A stretch of 18,381 nucleotides of DNA from an uncultured Acidobacteriota bacterium (GTDB lineage: Bacteria > Acidobacteriota > Blastocatellia > RBC074). A model generated the notes under the pieces. The model saw only the letters and a list, made by a program, of their open reading frames with translations, did no database searches and was not told the DNA's origin. The DNA is taken from contig CALBSU010000321.1 in NCBI GenBank assembly GCA_937967285.1, forward strand, positions 1 to 18,381, written 5' to 3'. The position numbers were made by a program, and so were the translations under genes. Positions 1 through 18,381 of the stretch are shown in pieces (within the stretch, counting starts at the first letter, position 1; the number at the start of each line of letters is the position of its first letter).

Positions 1-37
1 AAATCGCGATTCCGAATACAAGTCTCTCCGCCTTCAT
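1..37 (-). CDS. N-terminal fragment of an unidentified protein, cut by the window edge
   Basis: Only the first 12 codons are inside the window, reading MKAERLVFGIAI on the minus strand. The start is supported by a good Shine-Dalgarno sequence (GGAGGA on the minus strand, about 43-50) at normal spacing. A basic residue followed by a hydrophobic run would fit the beginning of a signal peptide or membrane anchor, but 12 residues cannot settle that. Function is unknown. It points away from the BON gene and is separated from it by that gene's terminator, so it is a separate transcription unit. Confidence 0.5.
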   Translation of the reverse strand, partial: MKAERLVFGIAI

Positions 38-122
38 AATTTTCCTCCGGGGTTGGACACACTCCCGGGGTGGCATGAAGAGCTGTCGCGTATTAGTGAG
101 ATTCCAGGCTGTGGAAACCATC

Positions 123-158
<36 letters not shown>

Positions 159-214
159 TCAGGGGTGGCGAGGTATCCGATGGGCGCAGGATACGCGACT
201 AAGGATCGAACTTC

Positions 215-249
215 AAGAAAAAAGGCTGTGAGGACGAATCCTCACAGCC
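215..249 (-). terminator. Rho-independent terminator of the BON-domain gene
   Basis: There is a perfect 11-bp stem, 224-234 paired with 239-249. Read on the minus strand the loop is TTCG, a stable tetraloop type. On that strand the stem is followed directly by TTTTTTCTT. It begins about 35 bp after the stop codon of the BON gene, so it is the end of that transcript. Confidence 0.9.
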
Positions 250-283
250 GGTAAAGTCAAACCCCATTTCGGAAGGAAATAAA

Positions 284-826
<543 letters not shown>

Positions 827-847
827 CTTTTGCCTCCTCCCTGCAGA

Positions 848-867
848 GACCGGCTCACAGGCCGGTC
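848..867 (-). other. Hairpin in the leader of the BON gene
   Basis: GACCGGC (848-854) and GCCGGTC (861-867) form a 7-bp stem with a 6-nt loop, just 5' of the ribosome site of the BON gene. There is no T-tract on either side, so it does not look like a terminator. It may be an mRNA 5' stabilising hairpin, but nothing more can be said. The rest of 827-1066 holds no gene I can support. Confidence 0.35.
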
Positions 868-1066
868 GTAAATCATTTCAATTTTCACTCAATTCCCTTC
901 AACGATGCCTTGGATGAGATCGACCGCGGATGGGTTGCCCGTCAGGCAATTCCGGGGCGGAACGACGACGCAGATGATGGAATTAGACATGACCTCACGG
1001 CTCGCGTATGATTTGAGTTTCCGGGCGACGACCCGGACGGCAAAAGTCAAAGACCGGAGAAGATGA

Positions 1067-2101
<1,035 letters not shown>

Positions 2102-2104
2102 AAA

Positions 2105-2159
2105 CAGGACCATGAGACGGAAAAATTTCTTCTAGACCGGTCCTGAGATGAGTTAAAAT
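2105..2159 (+). promoter_or_regulatory. Candidate promoter with inverted repeat before the LarE gene
   Basis: CAGGACC (2105-2111) and GGTCCTG (2139-2145) are a 7-bp inverted repeat 27 nt apart. TAGACC (2133-2138) and TAAAAT (2154-2159) resemble -35 and -10 boxes with a rather short 15-nt spacer. No T-tract follows the repeat, so it is not an obvious terminator. This is a weak call made by eye. Confidence 0.28.
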
Positions 2160-2194
2160 AAGGATTCGATTACCTCACCAGAAAGTGGAAGCGA

Positions 2195-3079
2195 ATGCGA
2201 GTCAGACCAGAAGCAGATGCCGCAGACCAGGAATCAGAGAACGTAAGCGGACCATCCCGTGAGACAATCGCCAAAGAGAACGACCTGAGACGCCATCTGC
2301 GCGAGATGGGTTCGGTCATCGTCGCCTTCTCGGGCGGGGTCGACAGCGCCTACCTCGCGGTCATCGCCGCCGAGGAGCTCGGGCCGCGCGCCCTCGCCGT
2401 GACCGGCGAAAGCCCCAGTTATCCCGATTTCCAGCGCAACGACGCGCTCGAAATCGTCGAGAAGTTCTCGCTCAATCACCGCTTCATCACGACCGATGAG
2501 ATCCTGGACGAGAACTACCGCGCAAATCCCTCAAACCGCTGTTATTTCTGTAAACACGAACTGTTCTCGAGGCTCCGGACGCTGGCCGGCGAGCTGGGCT
2601 TCGATCATATCTGCGACGGAAACAATGCCGACGACGTGGGCGATTACCGTCCGGGCAGGCAGGCCGCGAGCGAACTCGACGTACGGAGCCCGCTGATCGA
2701 GGCCGGGCTGACCAAGGGGGAGATTCGCGAGCTGGCTCACCGCTCGGGCGTGCCCGTCTGGGACCGGCCGGCATCGGCCTGCCTCTCGTCGCGCATCCCC
2801 TACGGCATGCCCGTGACGATCGAAAAACTGTCGGCTATCGAACGCGCGGAGGCGCGGCTCCGCTCGCTCGGCTTCAGCCTCCTCCGCGTCAGGCATCACG
2901 GCGACGTGGCGCGTATCGAGATCGCTCCGGAAGAGATGCCGCGCGCCCTCGACATCGAGATGGCGTCGCGCATCGAAAAGACGATCCGGGAACTCGGCTT
3001 CCGCTATGTCGCCCTCGACCTGGGCGGCTACCGAACCGGATCGCTCAACGAATCATTGAAGCAATCGGCGGCCGACTGA
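2195..3079 (+). CDS. larE: ATP-dependent sacrificial/Fe-S sulfur transferase LarE
   Basis: This 294-aa PP-loop ATPase belongs to the LarE family, which inserts sulfur into the pyridinium ring during synthesis of the nickel-pincer nucleotide cofactor of lactate racemase-type enzymes. The PP-loop SGGVDS is at residues 46-51, and [14 protein letters not shown] at 142-155 is the family substrate region. [14 protein letters not shown] at 191-204 carries Cys196, the equivalent of the sulfur-donor cysteine. [12 protein letters not shown] closes the C-terminal domain. The protein also has Cys116 and Cys119 in NRCYFCK. Three cysteines are the pattern of LarE proteins that hold a [4Fe-4S] cluster, whereas the Lactobacillus type has one and sacrifices it. 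The ribosome site is weak (GTGGA) and the first 25 residues are not conserved, so the start is the least certain part. No larA, larB or larC gene is in the window. Confidence 0.9.
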   Translation: MRVRPEADAADQESENVSGPSRETIAKENDLRRHLREMGSVIVAFSGGVDSAYLAVIAAEELGPRALAVTGESPSYPDFQRNDALEIVEKFSLNHRFITTDEILDENYRANPSNRCYFCKHELFSRLRTLAGELGFDHICDGNNADDVGDYRPGRQAASELDVRSPLIEAGLTKGEIRELAHRSGVPVWDRPASACLSSRIPYGMPVTIEKLSAIERAEARLRSLGFSLLRVRHHGDVARIEIAPEEMPRALDIEMASRIEKTIRELGFRYVALDLGGYRTGSLNESLKQSAAD

Positions 3080-3099
3080 CCGGCGGCCGGATTAACGGA

Positions 3100-3121
3100 G
3101 CCGACGGCAACGATCGTCGGC
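3100..3121 (+). other. Hairpin between larE and the glutamate dehydrogenase gene
   Basis: GCCGACG (3100-3106) pairs with CGTCGGC (3115-3121) around an 8-nt loop, 20 bp after the larE stop codon. The right-hand flank is GC-rich with no T-run, so it could weaken transcription or protect the mRNA end but is not a classical terminator. A TACAAT at 3126-3131 could be a -10 box for the next gene, without a convincing -35. Confidence 0.3.
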
Positions 3122-3204
3122 CCGATACAATACTGAAGACCATCAACCGAGAGATGCAGGCGGGAGATACAGGACGCCCTGCAGAATGACCACCGGAGGT
3201 TTCT

Positions 3205-4482
<1,278 letters not shown>

Positions 4483-4568
4483 CACCCGACTTCCGACCGG
4501 CGGTCCGAATGTCCCGGAAAGTGGTCGGATTTCGCATCCGCGGTCTTTGCCAGAAATGCTGAATTAGT

Positions 4569-4595
4569 TTGACATGAACGGGTCTATCGTATAAT
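4569..4595 (+). promoter_or_regulatory. Sigma-70-type promoter of the OmpA-family gene
   Basis: A perfect -35 hexamer TTGACA (4569-4574) and a perfect -10 hexamer TATAAT (4590-4595) are separated by 15 nt, slightly shorter than the optimum of 17. Transcription would begin near 4602. It is the best promoter match in the window, fitting an abundant outer-membrane protein. A second TTGACA at 4648-4653 has no matching -10. Confidence 0.7.
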
Positions 4596-4914
4596 GTTTG
4601 TGCGAAGTTGCGTCCAGTCTTCATCTTAAATTGTCGCCGCGTAATGTTTGACAATTTTCCTGAATCGCTCATCGCTGATGATGGTCTGATTCGTGGTGGA
4701 TTGGAATTATTGCGGCAAAAGAAGTTATTGAAATCCAGTTCACGTCCGGTGACAGGCTCGATTGCAGCAGTGGCGCCGGTAATCAGGTCGATTGAGCCTG
4801 TTCAGGCAATGTGATCAAACACATGTCGAACGATGAACGGGCGCATGGACAAAGGGTTTCAATAAACGGTAATCAGAAGTATAAACATAACTTATTCAAT
4901 TCAATGTCACCCAT

Positions 4915-7216
<2,302 letters not shown>

Positions 7217-7245
7217 TCGGAAACATCGCGTAAGCGATCAAACCG

Positions 7246-7284
7246 GAGGCAGGCGATCGGAAGATCGCCTGCCTCTTTTCTTTC
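7246..7284 (+). terminator. Rho-independent terminator after the OmpA-family gene
   Basis: A perfect 13-bp stem (7246-7258 with 7263-7275) with a GGAA tetraloop is followed by TTTTCTTTC. A smaller GTAA-loop hairpin (7225-7238) precedes it. It ends only 14 nt before the start codon of the next gene. Confidence 0.93.
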
Positions 7285-7298
7285 GGGCTGGCGGATCT

Positions 7299-8873
7299 AT
7301 GTTGACTGGAGAAGCGAGGGGGCCGGCGAGGCGGCTGTCAGCGGCGGCATTTATCCTGATCGTCCTGCTCGGGGCCTGGCTGAGGCTGGATCAGATCGGG
7401 ATCAAACCTTTCCATCACGACGAAGGGGTCAACGCGCATTTCCTGCTCAATCTGGCGCGTGACGGATACTATCAATACAATCCCACGAACTATCACGGAC
7501 CCACGCTCTACTATTTCTCGCTGGCGGCGGTAAGGCTCTTCGGCGAGACGGATTTCGCGCTCCGTCTCTGGCCGGCGCTGGCGGGGACGCTGACCATCCT
7601 GCTCGCCTGGGGCCTCAGGAGAAAGCTGGGGACGGCGGGAACACTGGCGGCGGCATTCTGCATGGCGCTCTCGCCCGGACTGGTCTATTTCTCCCGCGAC
7701 TTCATTCACGAGATGAGCTTCGGGCTCTTCACGCTCGGCATGATCGTCGGGGCGGTGCGTTACGTTGAGTCAAAGGGATTCGGCTGGATGGTATTGACGG
7801 CGGTCTCGACGGGGCTTCTCTTCGCCACGAAGGAGTCGGCGATCCTGACCGTCGCGGTAGTCGCGATCGCAATCTTTCTGGCCATGATCTGGGATCTGCT
7901 GCGAAGCGGGGAGCGTGATCGGATAATCCTCAGACTGCTCCGCGAGCTGCGCGGGATGCTGCCGTCGCTCGATCACGCCATGGCCGGCCTGGTGATCTTC
8001 GTCTTCATCAACATACTCTTCTATTCATCCTTTCTGACTCACTGGAAGGGCGTTGCGGACGCAGCCGAGTCGGTGCAGCTCTGGTCGCGACGGGCGGGAA
8101 CGGAACACGTCAAAGGGTTCTGGTACTATTTTGCGATCCTGCTCAAGATGGAGTTGCCGCTGCTGTGCGGCTCCGTGATCGGCGGAATACTGATCGTCTG
8201 GAAGGGGTCGAGGTTCTGGCTCATGGCCGGCGCATGGACGATGGGGATGGCGCTGGCATACTCGATCATCGGATACAAAACGCCATGGCTGGCGATCAGT
8301 TTCATCGTTCCGATGGCGCTCGTGACCGGTTACGCATTCGAATCCATCATGGGTCTGCTGCGGTGGAAGCCACTGCAGGTCCTCTGGACAGTCGCCGGTC
8401 TGGCGGTCGCCGCGCTGAGCCTGATCGTGGCCTGGCGGCTCAACTTCGAGAAGTACGACGACAACTCCAACCGGACCGGTTACTTTCAGTCGTACGGCGA
8501 GAAATGGAATCTCAGCCCCTGGAACAACGGAATGTTCGGATACGTCTATGCGCAGACGGACAGAGAACTTCTGGAGCTGGTCAACGATATTCGAAAGGCG
8601 ACCGGCAGCGGCACTGCCGGAAATGATACCGGCATCTACGTCGCCTCGCCGGACTACTGGCCGCTGCCGTGGTACCTCCGCGACTACCGGCACGTCGCAT
8701 ACACCGGGGGCCTCAATCGCGTCGAAGGCCGGGCGCCGGTCATCCCGCAGTCGATCATCATCGGGGGCATCGGCCAGCGGCCGGCTCTCGACGAACTGAC
8801 GGATTTCACACTCAGGAAGCGCGTCTACATTCTGCGCCCCGGTGTTTCGCTGCTGCTGCTGACAAGGAAATAG
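7299..8873 (+). CDS. Agl23-like GT-C membrane glycosyltransferase (flippase activity-associated family)
   Basis: This 524-aa polytopic membrane protein has about ten hydrophobic segments. After the first membrane segment (about 13-31) comes FHHDEGV at 38-44; the Asp-Glu pair (41-42) in the first external loop is the catalytic-acid signature of GT-C transferases of the ArnT/PMT (GT39) type. [14 protein letters not shown] (81-94) and [11 protein letters not shown] in a later loop are typical of the family annotated as flippase activity-associated protein Agl23. Such enzymes are expected to move a sugar from a polyprenyl-phosphate carrier to a target at the outer face of the inner membrane; the target here is unknown. 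The ATG at 7299 has only a weak ribosome site (GGCGGA). The preceding terminator leaves no room for a promoter, so expression may depend on read-through. Confidence 0.82.
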   Translation: MLTGEARGPARRLSAAAFILIVLLGAWLRLDQIGIKPFHHDEGVNAHFLLNLARDGYYQYNPTNYHGPTLYYFSLAAVRLFGETDFALRLWPALAGTLTILLAWGLRRKLGTAGTLAAAFCMALSPGLVYFSRDFIHEMSFGLFTLGMIVGAVRYVESKGFGWMVLTAVSTGLLFATKESAILTVAVVAIAIFLAMIWDLLRSGERDRIILRLLRELRGMLPSLDHAMAGLVIFVFINILFYSSFLTHWKGVADAAESVQLWSRRAGTEHVKGFWYYFAILLKMELPLLCGSVIGGILIVWKGSRFWLMAGAWTMGMALAYSIIGYKTPWLAISFIVPMALVTGYAFESIMGLLRWKPLQVLWTVAGLAVAALSLIVAWRLNFEKYDDNSNRTGYFQSYGEKWNLSPWNNGMFGYVYAQTDRELLELVNDIRKATGSGTAGNDTGIYVASPDYWPLPWYLRDYRHVAYTGGLNRVEGRAPVIPQSIIIGGIGQRPALDELTDFTLRKRVYILRPGVSLLLLTRK

Positions 8874-8892
8874 CTGCCGGTCGTGGCCCCTT

Positions 8893-10271
<1,379 letters not shown>

Positions 10272-10281
<10 letters not shown>

Positions 10282-11162
10282 ATCTTCTCATCCCTTCTTC
10301 CAGACTCGAGTACGTGTTCGGGCGGAACTCTCAGATCCCAGATCAGGCCGAAGCGCTCGAGCAGCCTGAGAATCGAAAAGAGCGGGTCGATCTCACCGGA
10401 AAAGAATCCGGCGCGCGCCGATCCGGGGTAATGATGATGGTTGTTATGCCATCCTTCGCCGAGCAGATAGATCGATACCCAGAGCTTGTTGGTCGAATCG
10501 TCGCCGGTCTCGTAATTGCGGGATGTCCCGCGATGGCAAAAGTAATTGACTGTGCACGGGCCGTGGAGGGTGATCAGCACCCAGCTCAGGATGTAGCCGG
10601 TCACGAGCATCGTGTATCCTCCGACGGCCAGGATGACGGCCATCAGAGCGACCGCCGGCACCCAGAAATACCTGTGCAGCCACATCAGTTCGGGATATTT
10701 CGTCAGATCCGACGCGGCCGCCAGGATCTCTTCCTCGGTCAGCCCGTCATCGACCAGGCTCCCGAACCAGCAATGCCAGAATCCCTGCCGGGGCGAATGA
10801 ACATCCCCGGCCGTATCGGAATGCCTGTGATGCAGGCGATGCTTGCCGGTGAAACCGATCGGATCGCCGAAGAAACAACAGCTCAACAGCCCGAGCATGA
10901 ACTGAAAAGTCCGGCTGGTCCTGAAGGCGCGATGCGAAAAGTAACGGTGGAGCCCTGCCCCGACGGCGAAGACCATCGGGACGTACATTCCCGCGAAGAC
11001 CATCCAGTCGCGCCATTTCGTGCCGGTGTAGAAGAGCGTCAGCGGCAGCAGATGCGCGACGGCGATGCCCGCTGCAGGCAGCGCAATCCCGAAGCCCGTC
11101 TTCGTTCGAGCCCTCCGCGGCAGACGAGCGGTCGCCGCATTCCCCTCCAGAATATCCGCCAT
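10272..11162 (-). CDS. Membrane fatty-acid (delta-9 type) desaturase
   Basis: The 296-aa integral membrane di-iron desaturase has the three histidine boxes of the acyl-CoA/acyl-lipid delta-9 family. These are HRYFSH at 72-77 (HX4H), HRLHH at 108-112 (HX2HH) and HNNHH at 239-243 (HX2HH in the [11 protein letters not shown] context). Pairs of hydrophobic segments lie around residues 25-45, 52-70 and 85-105, and again at 168-205. It would introduce a cis double bond into an acyl chain using oxygen and an electron donor that is not encoded nearby. Its ATG overlaps the stop codon of the patatin gene (TGATG), with GAGG a few bases upstream. Its own end overlaps the radical SAM start by 10 nt. Confidence 0.93.
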
Positions 11163-12187
11163 CAGTGCCTCTTCAGTTTTTCGGCCAGCTCCTGGAACTC
11201 CGCCCTCCGCCGGTCGATCATCTCGATCGCGGCCTCCTGCAGTTCGCTGATGTTCACGGGATCCACGTTGTCGGTCCCGTCGTTTAACCGGTTCAACTGG
11301 ACCTGAAACCGGTAGTAATGCTTCTCATCGTGAACTTCACCGTATGCCGGAACGGCCATTCCGACCGGCCGGTTGAGGGCCTGGACGATCTCCTCGGTCG
11401 ATGTCTCGACCAGATGGCTGTTGCCGTCGAACAGGACCTCCGCGATCCTCGTCGCCCAGGCGAGCAGCCCCCAGTTCCGCGCCTTGCTGTACGGGAGAGG
11501 TTTTTCGTAGTTTCCCGTGCCGAGACTGACGACCAGATAGTTCGTCGTCTCGCCCCCCTGCCTGATCGCTTCGGCCAGCGCCAGCGCCGCCGGATTGTTG
11601 GCGACCAGACCGCCGTCGATCATCCTGAGCGTCCTTTTGCCGCTGACATTGTTTATCATGACCGCCGGAAAGATCGTCGGCGCCGCGGTCGTCGACCGGG
11701 CGACATCGACCAGATAGAAATCCCAGTCTTCGTCCTCGATCGCCTTGCACCTCTGAAAATAGAAGGCCTCGCGCTGTTCGATCTCGTAACCGGTGATCAG
11801 CACATCGGTCACCAGCTCGCTCAATTTATGGGGCCGATTCCGGTTGAGATAGGTCTCGAAAGTCGAGAGAACCGACTTCTCGGGATATTTCGGACGCAGC
11901 CAGCCGTTGAGCGTCAGAAAGGCGCGCCAACCCGAGCGATGGAAAATATCCCTGGCGTGGTTGACATACAGATCGACGATGTCCTGGCCGGAATAGAGCG
12001 GTCTGCCGTCTGGTCCCGGCTTGGTCAGGAGGAGCGTCAGGAAGCCTCCGGTCGATGTCCCGGCAATGACGTCGAACTGTTCGGCCATCGGCTTGCCCGT
12101 CAGGCGTTCCAGTTCGCGGATGATCATCGCAGGAATTACCCCTCGTACGCCGCCGCCGTCAATGGCCAGAACCTTGATCGTCTTCAT
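11162..12187 (-). CDS. Patatin-like phospholipase / acyl hydrolase
   Basis: The 341-aa patatin-family lipase is complete in its catalytic parts. The oxyanion-hole motif DGGGVRG is at residues 10-16, the nucleophile elbow GTSTG at 43-47 has Ser45, and the catalytic aspartate is in DGG at 191-193, giving a Ser-Asp dyad. It would release fatty acids from phospholipids or other acyl esters. No signal peptide is present, so it acts in the cytoplasm or at the inner face of the membrane. An in-frame GTG lies two codons upstream at 12193, but GAGGTG at 12195-12200 is 7 nt from the ATG at 12187 and only 1 nt from the GTG, so the ATG is preferred. It is the first gene of a three-gene overlapping operon. 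Confidence 0.92.
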   Translation of the reverse strand: MKTIKVLAIDGGGVRGVIPAMIIRELERLTGKPMAEQFDVIAGTSTGGFLTLLLTKPGPDGRPLYSGQDIVDLYVNHARDIFHRSGWRAFLTLNGWLRPKYPEKSVLSTFETYLNRNRPHKLSELVTDVLITGYEIEQREAFYFQRCKAIEDEDWDFYLVDVARSTTAAPTIFPAVMINNVSGKRTLRMIDGGLVANNPAALALAEAIRQGGETTNYLVVSLGTGNYEKPLPYSKARNWGLLAWATRIAEVLFDGNSHLVETSTEEIVQALNRPVGMAVPAYGEVHDEKHYYRFQVQLNRLNDGTDNVDPVNISELQEAAIEMIDRRRAEFQELAEKLKRH

Positions 12188-12194
12188 CGCCACG

Positions 12195-12319
12195 CACCTC
12201 AGTTCGATCTTTCATACACTACCGCCTTCCATCACCGTCGCTGACCGGTCGCGGTCATTCTTCACGAGTGGCGGCATAATCCGCGGATAGGGTTAAACTG
12301 ATTGTCTTTCGGATTGCAA
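12195..12319 (-). promoter_or_regulatory. Candidate promoter and operator region of the lipase-desaturase-radical SAM operon
   Basis: Between the kinase stop and the patatin start lie, on the minus strand, a TTGCAA (12319-12314) and TTTAAC (12297-12292) 16 nt apart, which weakly resemble -35 and -10 boxes. ATCCGCGGAT at 12279-12288 is a perfect 10-bp palindrome just downstream, where a repressor site would fit. The ribosome site GAGGTG is at 12200-12195. No terminator for the upstream kinase gene was found, so read-through from it is also possible. Confidence 0.25.
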
Positions 12320-12336
12320 GCTGTGACCCGCCGCAC

Positions 12337-14859
<2,523 letters not shown>

Positions 14860-14868
14860 ACAATGCAG

Positions 14869-14874
14869 AGTATA
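14869..14874 (-). promoter_or_regulatory. Possible -10 box of the kinase gene
   Basis: On the minus strand TATACT (5 of 6 matches to TATAAT) ends 9 bp before the kinase ATG. The position of a -35 box would fall inside the GTAGAAA/TTTCTAC heptamer array and shows no good match. Confidence 0.35.
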
Positions 14875-14876
14875 AG

Positions 14877-14954
<78 letters not shown>

Positions 14955-14975
14955 ACGGTCAGAAAGGTTCAGCTC

Positions 14976-15344
14976 ATGAAACATTCCGAGGTGTTCGACA
15001 ATCTGTGCAATGATGCAAAGACGCGGATCCGCGAGGTAACGATCGAGGAGGTGATGCGTAAACTGGAGGCCGGGGACGATTTCCACTTCCTGGACATTCG
15101 CGAGGATCACGAATGGGAAGCGGGCCGCGCCGCCGGGGCATCTCACCTCGGGCGGGGAATCCTCGAACGGGACATCCACAACCTGGCAGCGGACGCGGAT
15201 GCCGAAATAGTCCTCTACTGCGGCGGCGGTTACCGCTCGGCCCTCTCGGCCGACAATCTGCAGAAGATGGGTTACCGCAACGTCTGGTCGATGGCCGGCG
15301 GCATCAGGGCATGGCGTGAAGCCGGCTACCCCATCGAAGAATGA
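14976..15344 (+). CDS. Single-domain rhodanese-like sulfurtransferase
   Basis: The 122-aa product contains one rhodanese domain (about residues 18-120). It has the LDIREDHEWEAG strand-loop near 39-50 and the active-site loop YCGGGYRSA with the persulfide-forming Cys82. A closing MAGGIRAWREAGYP helix follows. It would carry sulfane sulfur or detoxify thiol/cyanide compounds in the cytoplasm; its partner is not identifiable here. The first 18 residues before the domain are helical and not conserved. A GAAAGG ribosome site (14962-14967) precedes the ATG by 8 nt. Its stop codon directly abuts that of the convergent mlaD-like gene. Confidence 0.93.
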   Translation: MKHSEVFDNLCNDAKTRIREVTIEEVMRKLEAGDDFHFLDIREDHEWEAGRAAGASHLGRGILERDIHNLAADADAEIVLYCGGGYRSALSADNLQKMGYRNVWSMAGGIRAWREAGYPIEE

Positions 15345-16487
<1,143 letters not shown>

Positions 16488-16547
16488 AAAACCTCCAACT
16501 GCGCCGGGCCGCGCGCATCGGCGGCCGGGCTCTTCAATCTACTGACC

Positions 16548-17354
<807 letters not shown>

Positions 17355-17384
17355 ATTCTAGTCGGATCAGCCGGGGTCGCTGAT

Positions 17385-18149
<765 letters not shown>

Positions 18150-18164
18150 CAGGTGAAGTCTGCA

Positions 18165-18176
18165 GTTACGTGTAAC
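18165..18176. promoter_or_regulatory. Palindrome upstream of mlaE
   Basis: GTTAC and GTAAC flank a GT centre, a nearly perfect 12-bp dyad 15 bp before the mlaE start, next to a T-run on the plus strand. It could be an operator, or chance. Confidence 0.2.
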
Positions 18177-18248
18177 GGTTTTTTGATCCGGTCGTCGCAG
18201 GTCAACCGCCCGGATGGTTTCTCTCGTCGTTCCCGACGGAGTCGGCTT

Positions 18249-18277
18249 ATGATGCTGGTTTTGTCTGCCAAGGTCAA
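18249..18277 (-). promoter_or_regulatory. Candidate promoter of the mla operon
   Basis: On the minus strand TTGACC (18277-18272) and CATCAT (18254-18249) are separated by 17 nt. The -35 match is good and the -10 is 4 of 6. It would give a leader of about 90 nt. Confidence 0.3.
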
Positions 18278-18301
18278 GATTATGGCGTGAGGTGGAGATG
18301 A

Positions 18302-18327
18302 GCGCCGGCTCATTCCCTTGCCGGCGC
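18302..18327 (-). other. Hairpin over the stop codon of the edge gene
   Basis: GCGCCGGC (18302-18309) and GCCGGCGC (18320-18327) form a perfect 8-bp GC-rich stem with a 10-nt loop that contains the stop codon of the partial gene. No T-tract follows, so it is at best a weak terminator. Confidence 0.35.
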
Positions 18328-18381
18328 CATCTCGAGTCGAGCCTTGAGACCGAGCGCTTTCGGTATCTCGCCGAGCGCCGC
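18310..18381 (-). CDS. C-terminal fragment of an unidentified protein, cut by the window edge
   Basis: On the minus strand an open frame enters from the right edge and ends in TGA at 18312-18310, giving 23 residues that finish LGLKARLEMAPARE. The frame and composition look coding and the direction matches the mla operon, but the family cannot be named from this piece. A 160-bp gap with a candidate promoter separates it from mlaE. Confidence 0.4.
   Translation of the reverse strand, partial: AALGEIPKALGLKARLEMAPARE

Noticed and set aside
905..1066. Plus-strand 53-codon frame ending directly before the propeller gene
   Set aside because: No ribosome site, low-complexity Arg/Thr-rich product, no recognisable domain; mentioned only because its stop fixes the next start.
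4493..4540. Inverted repeats after gdhA as a terminator
   Set aside because: CCGACC/GGTCGG are 24 nt apart and the nearby 5-bp hairpin has no T-tract, so termination cannot be claimed.
11162..12187. Patatin-like protein as a CBASS (CapV-type) defence effector
   Set aside because: CBASS needs a nucleotidyltransferase gene beside the effector. The neighbours are a desaturase and a radical SAM enzyme, which fit lipid metabolism better.

Overview
This window looks like an ordinary chromosomal segment of a Gram-negative (diderm), moderately GC-rich bacterium. The best guess is Acidobacteriota. Three things point there: a Ser/Thr kinase with a conserved N-terminal extension fused to a TolB/FlgO-like domain and TPRs, an OmpA-type outer-membrane protein with PKD-like domains, and an Mla-type lipid transport operon. 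The taxonomic call is inference from architecture, not from a marker gene. No rRNA, tRNA, CRISPR array, insertion sequence or phage gene was seen.

Left part (1-4482). The start of a minus-strand gene is cut by the left edge. It is followed by a 7-bp tandem repeat array, a strong terminator and a secreted two-BON-domain protein on the minus strand. Divergent from it on the plus strand are an IPT/TIG plus beta-propeller protein, a LarE-type sulfur transferase of the three-cysteine kind, and a glutamate dehydrogenase with a GTG start.

Middle (4483-8873). A 448-bp non-coding stretch carries a promoter with consensus hexamers and a leader of about 330 nt. It precedes an OmpA-family protein whose start is best placed at 4931. 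A 13-bp GNRA-loop terminator separates that gene from an Agl23/GT-C family membrane glycosyltransferase only 14 nt beyond the terminator's T-tract.

Minus-strand block (8893-14859). Three overlapping genes (patatin-like lipase, fatty-acid desaturase, B12-binding radical SAM enzyme) form what looks like a translationally coupled lipid-modification operon. Upstream lies an 840-aa Ser/Thr kinase-TPR protein. The kinase is nearly leaderless, and its promoter region is built from a 22-bp perfect inverted repeat made of tandem heptamers.

Right part (14976-18381). A single-domain rhodanese on the plus strand ends directly against the stop codon of the last gene of an mlaE-mlaF-mlaD operon (minus strand). 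The MlaD-like protein carries five degenerate 34-41-residue repeats. The C-terminus of another minus-strand gene is cut by the right edge.

The most interesting items are the patatin/desaturase/radical-SAM operon, the heptamer inverted repeat in the kinase-rhodanese promoter region, the three-Cys LarE, and the long ompA leader.
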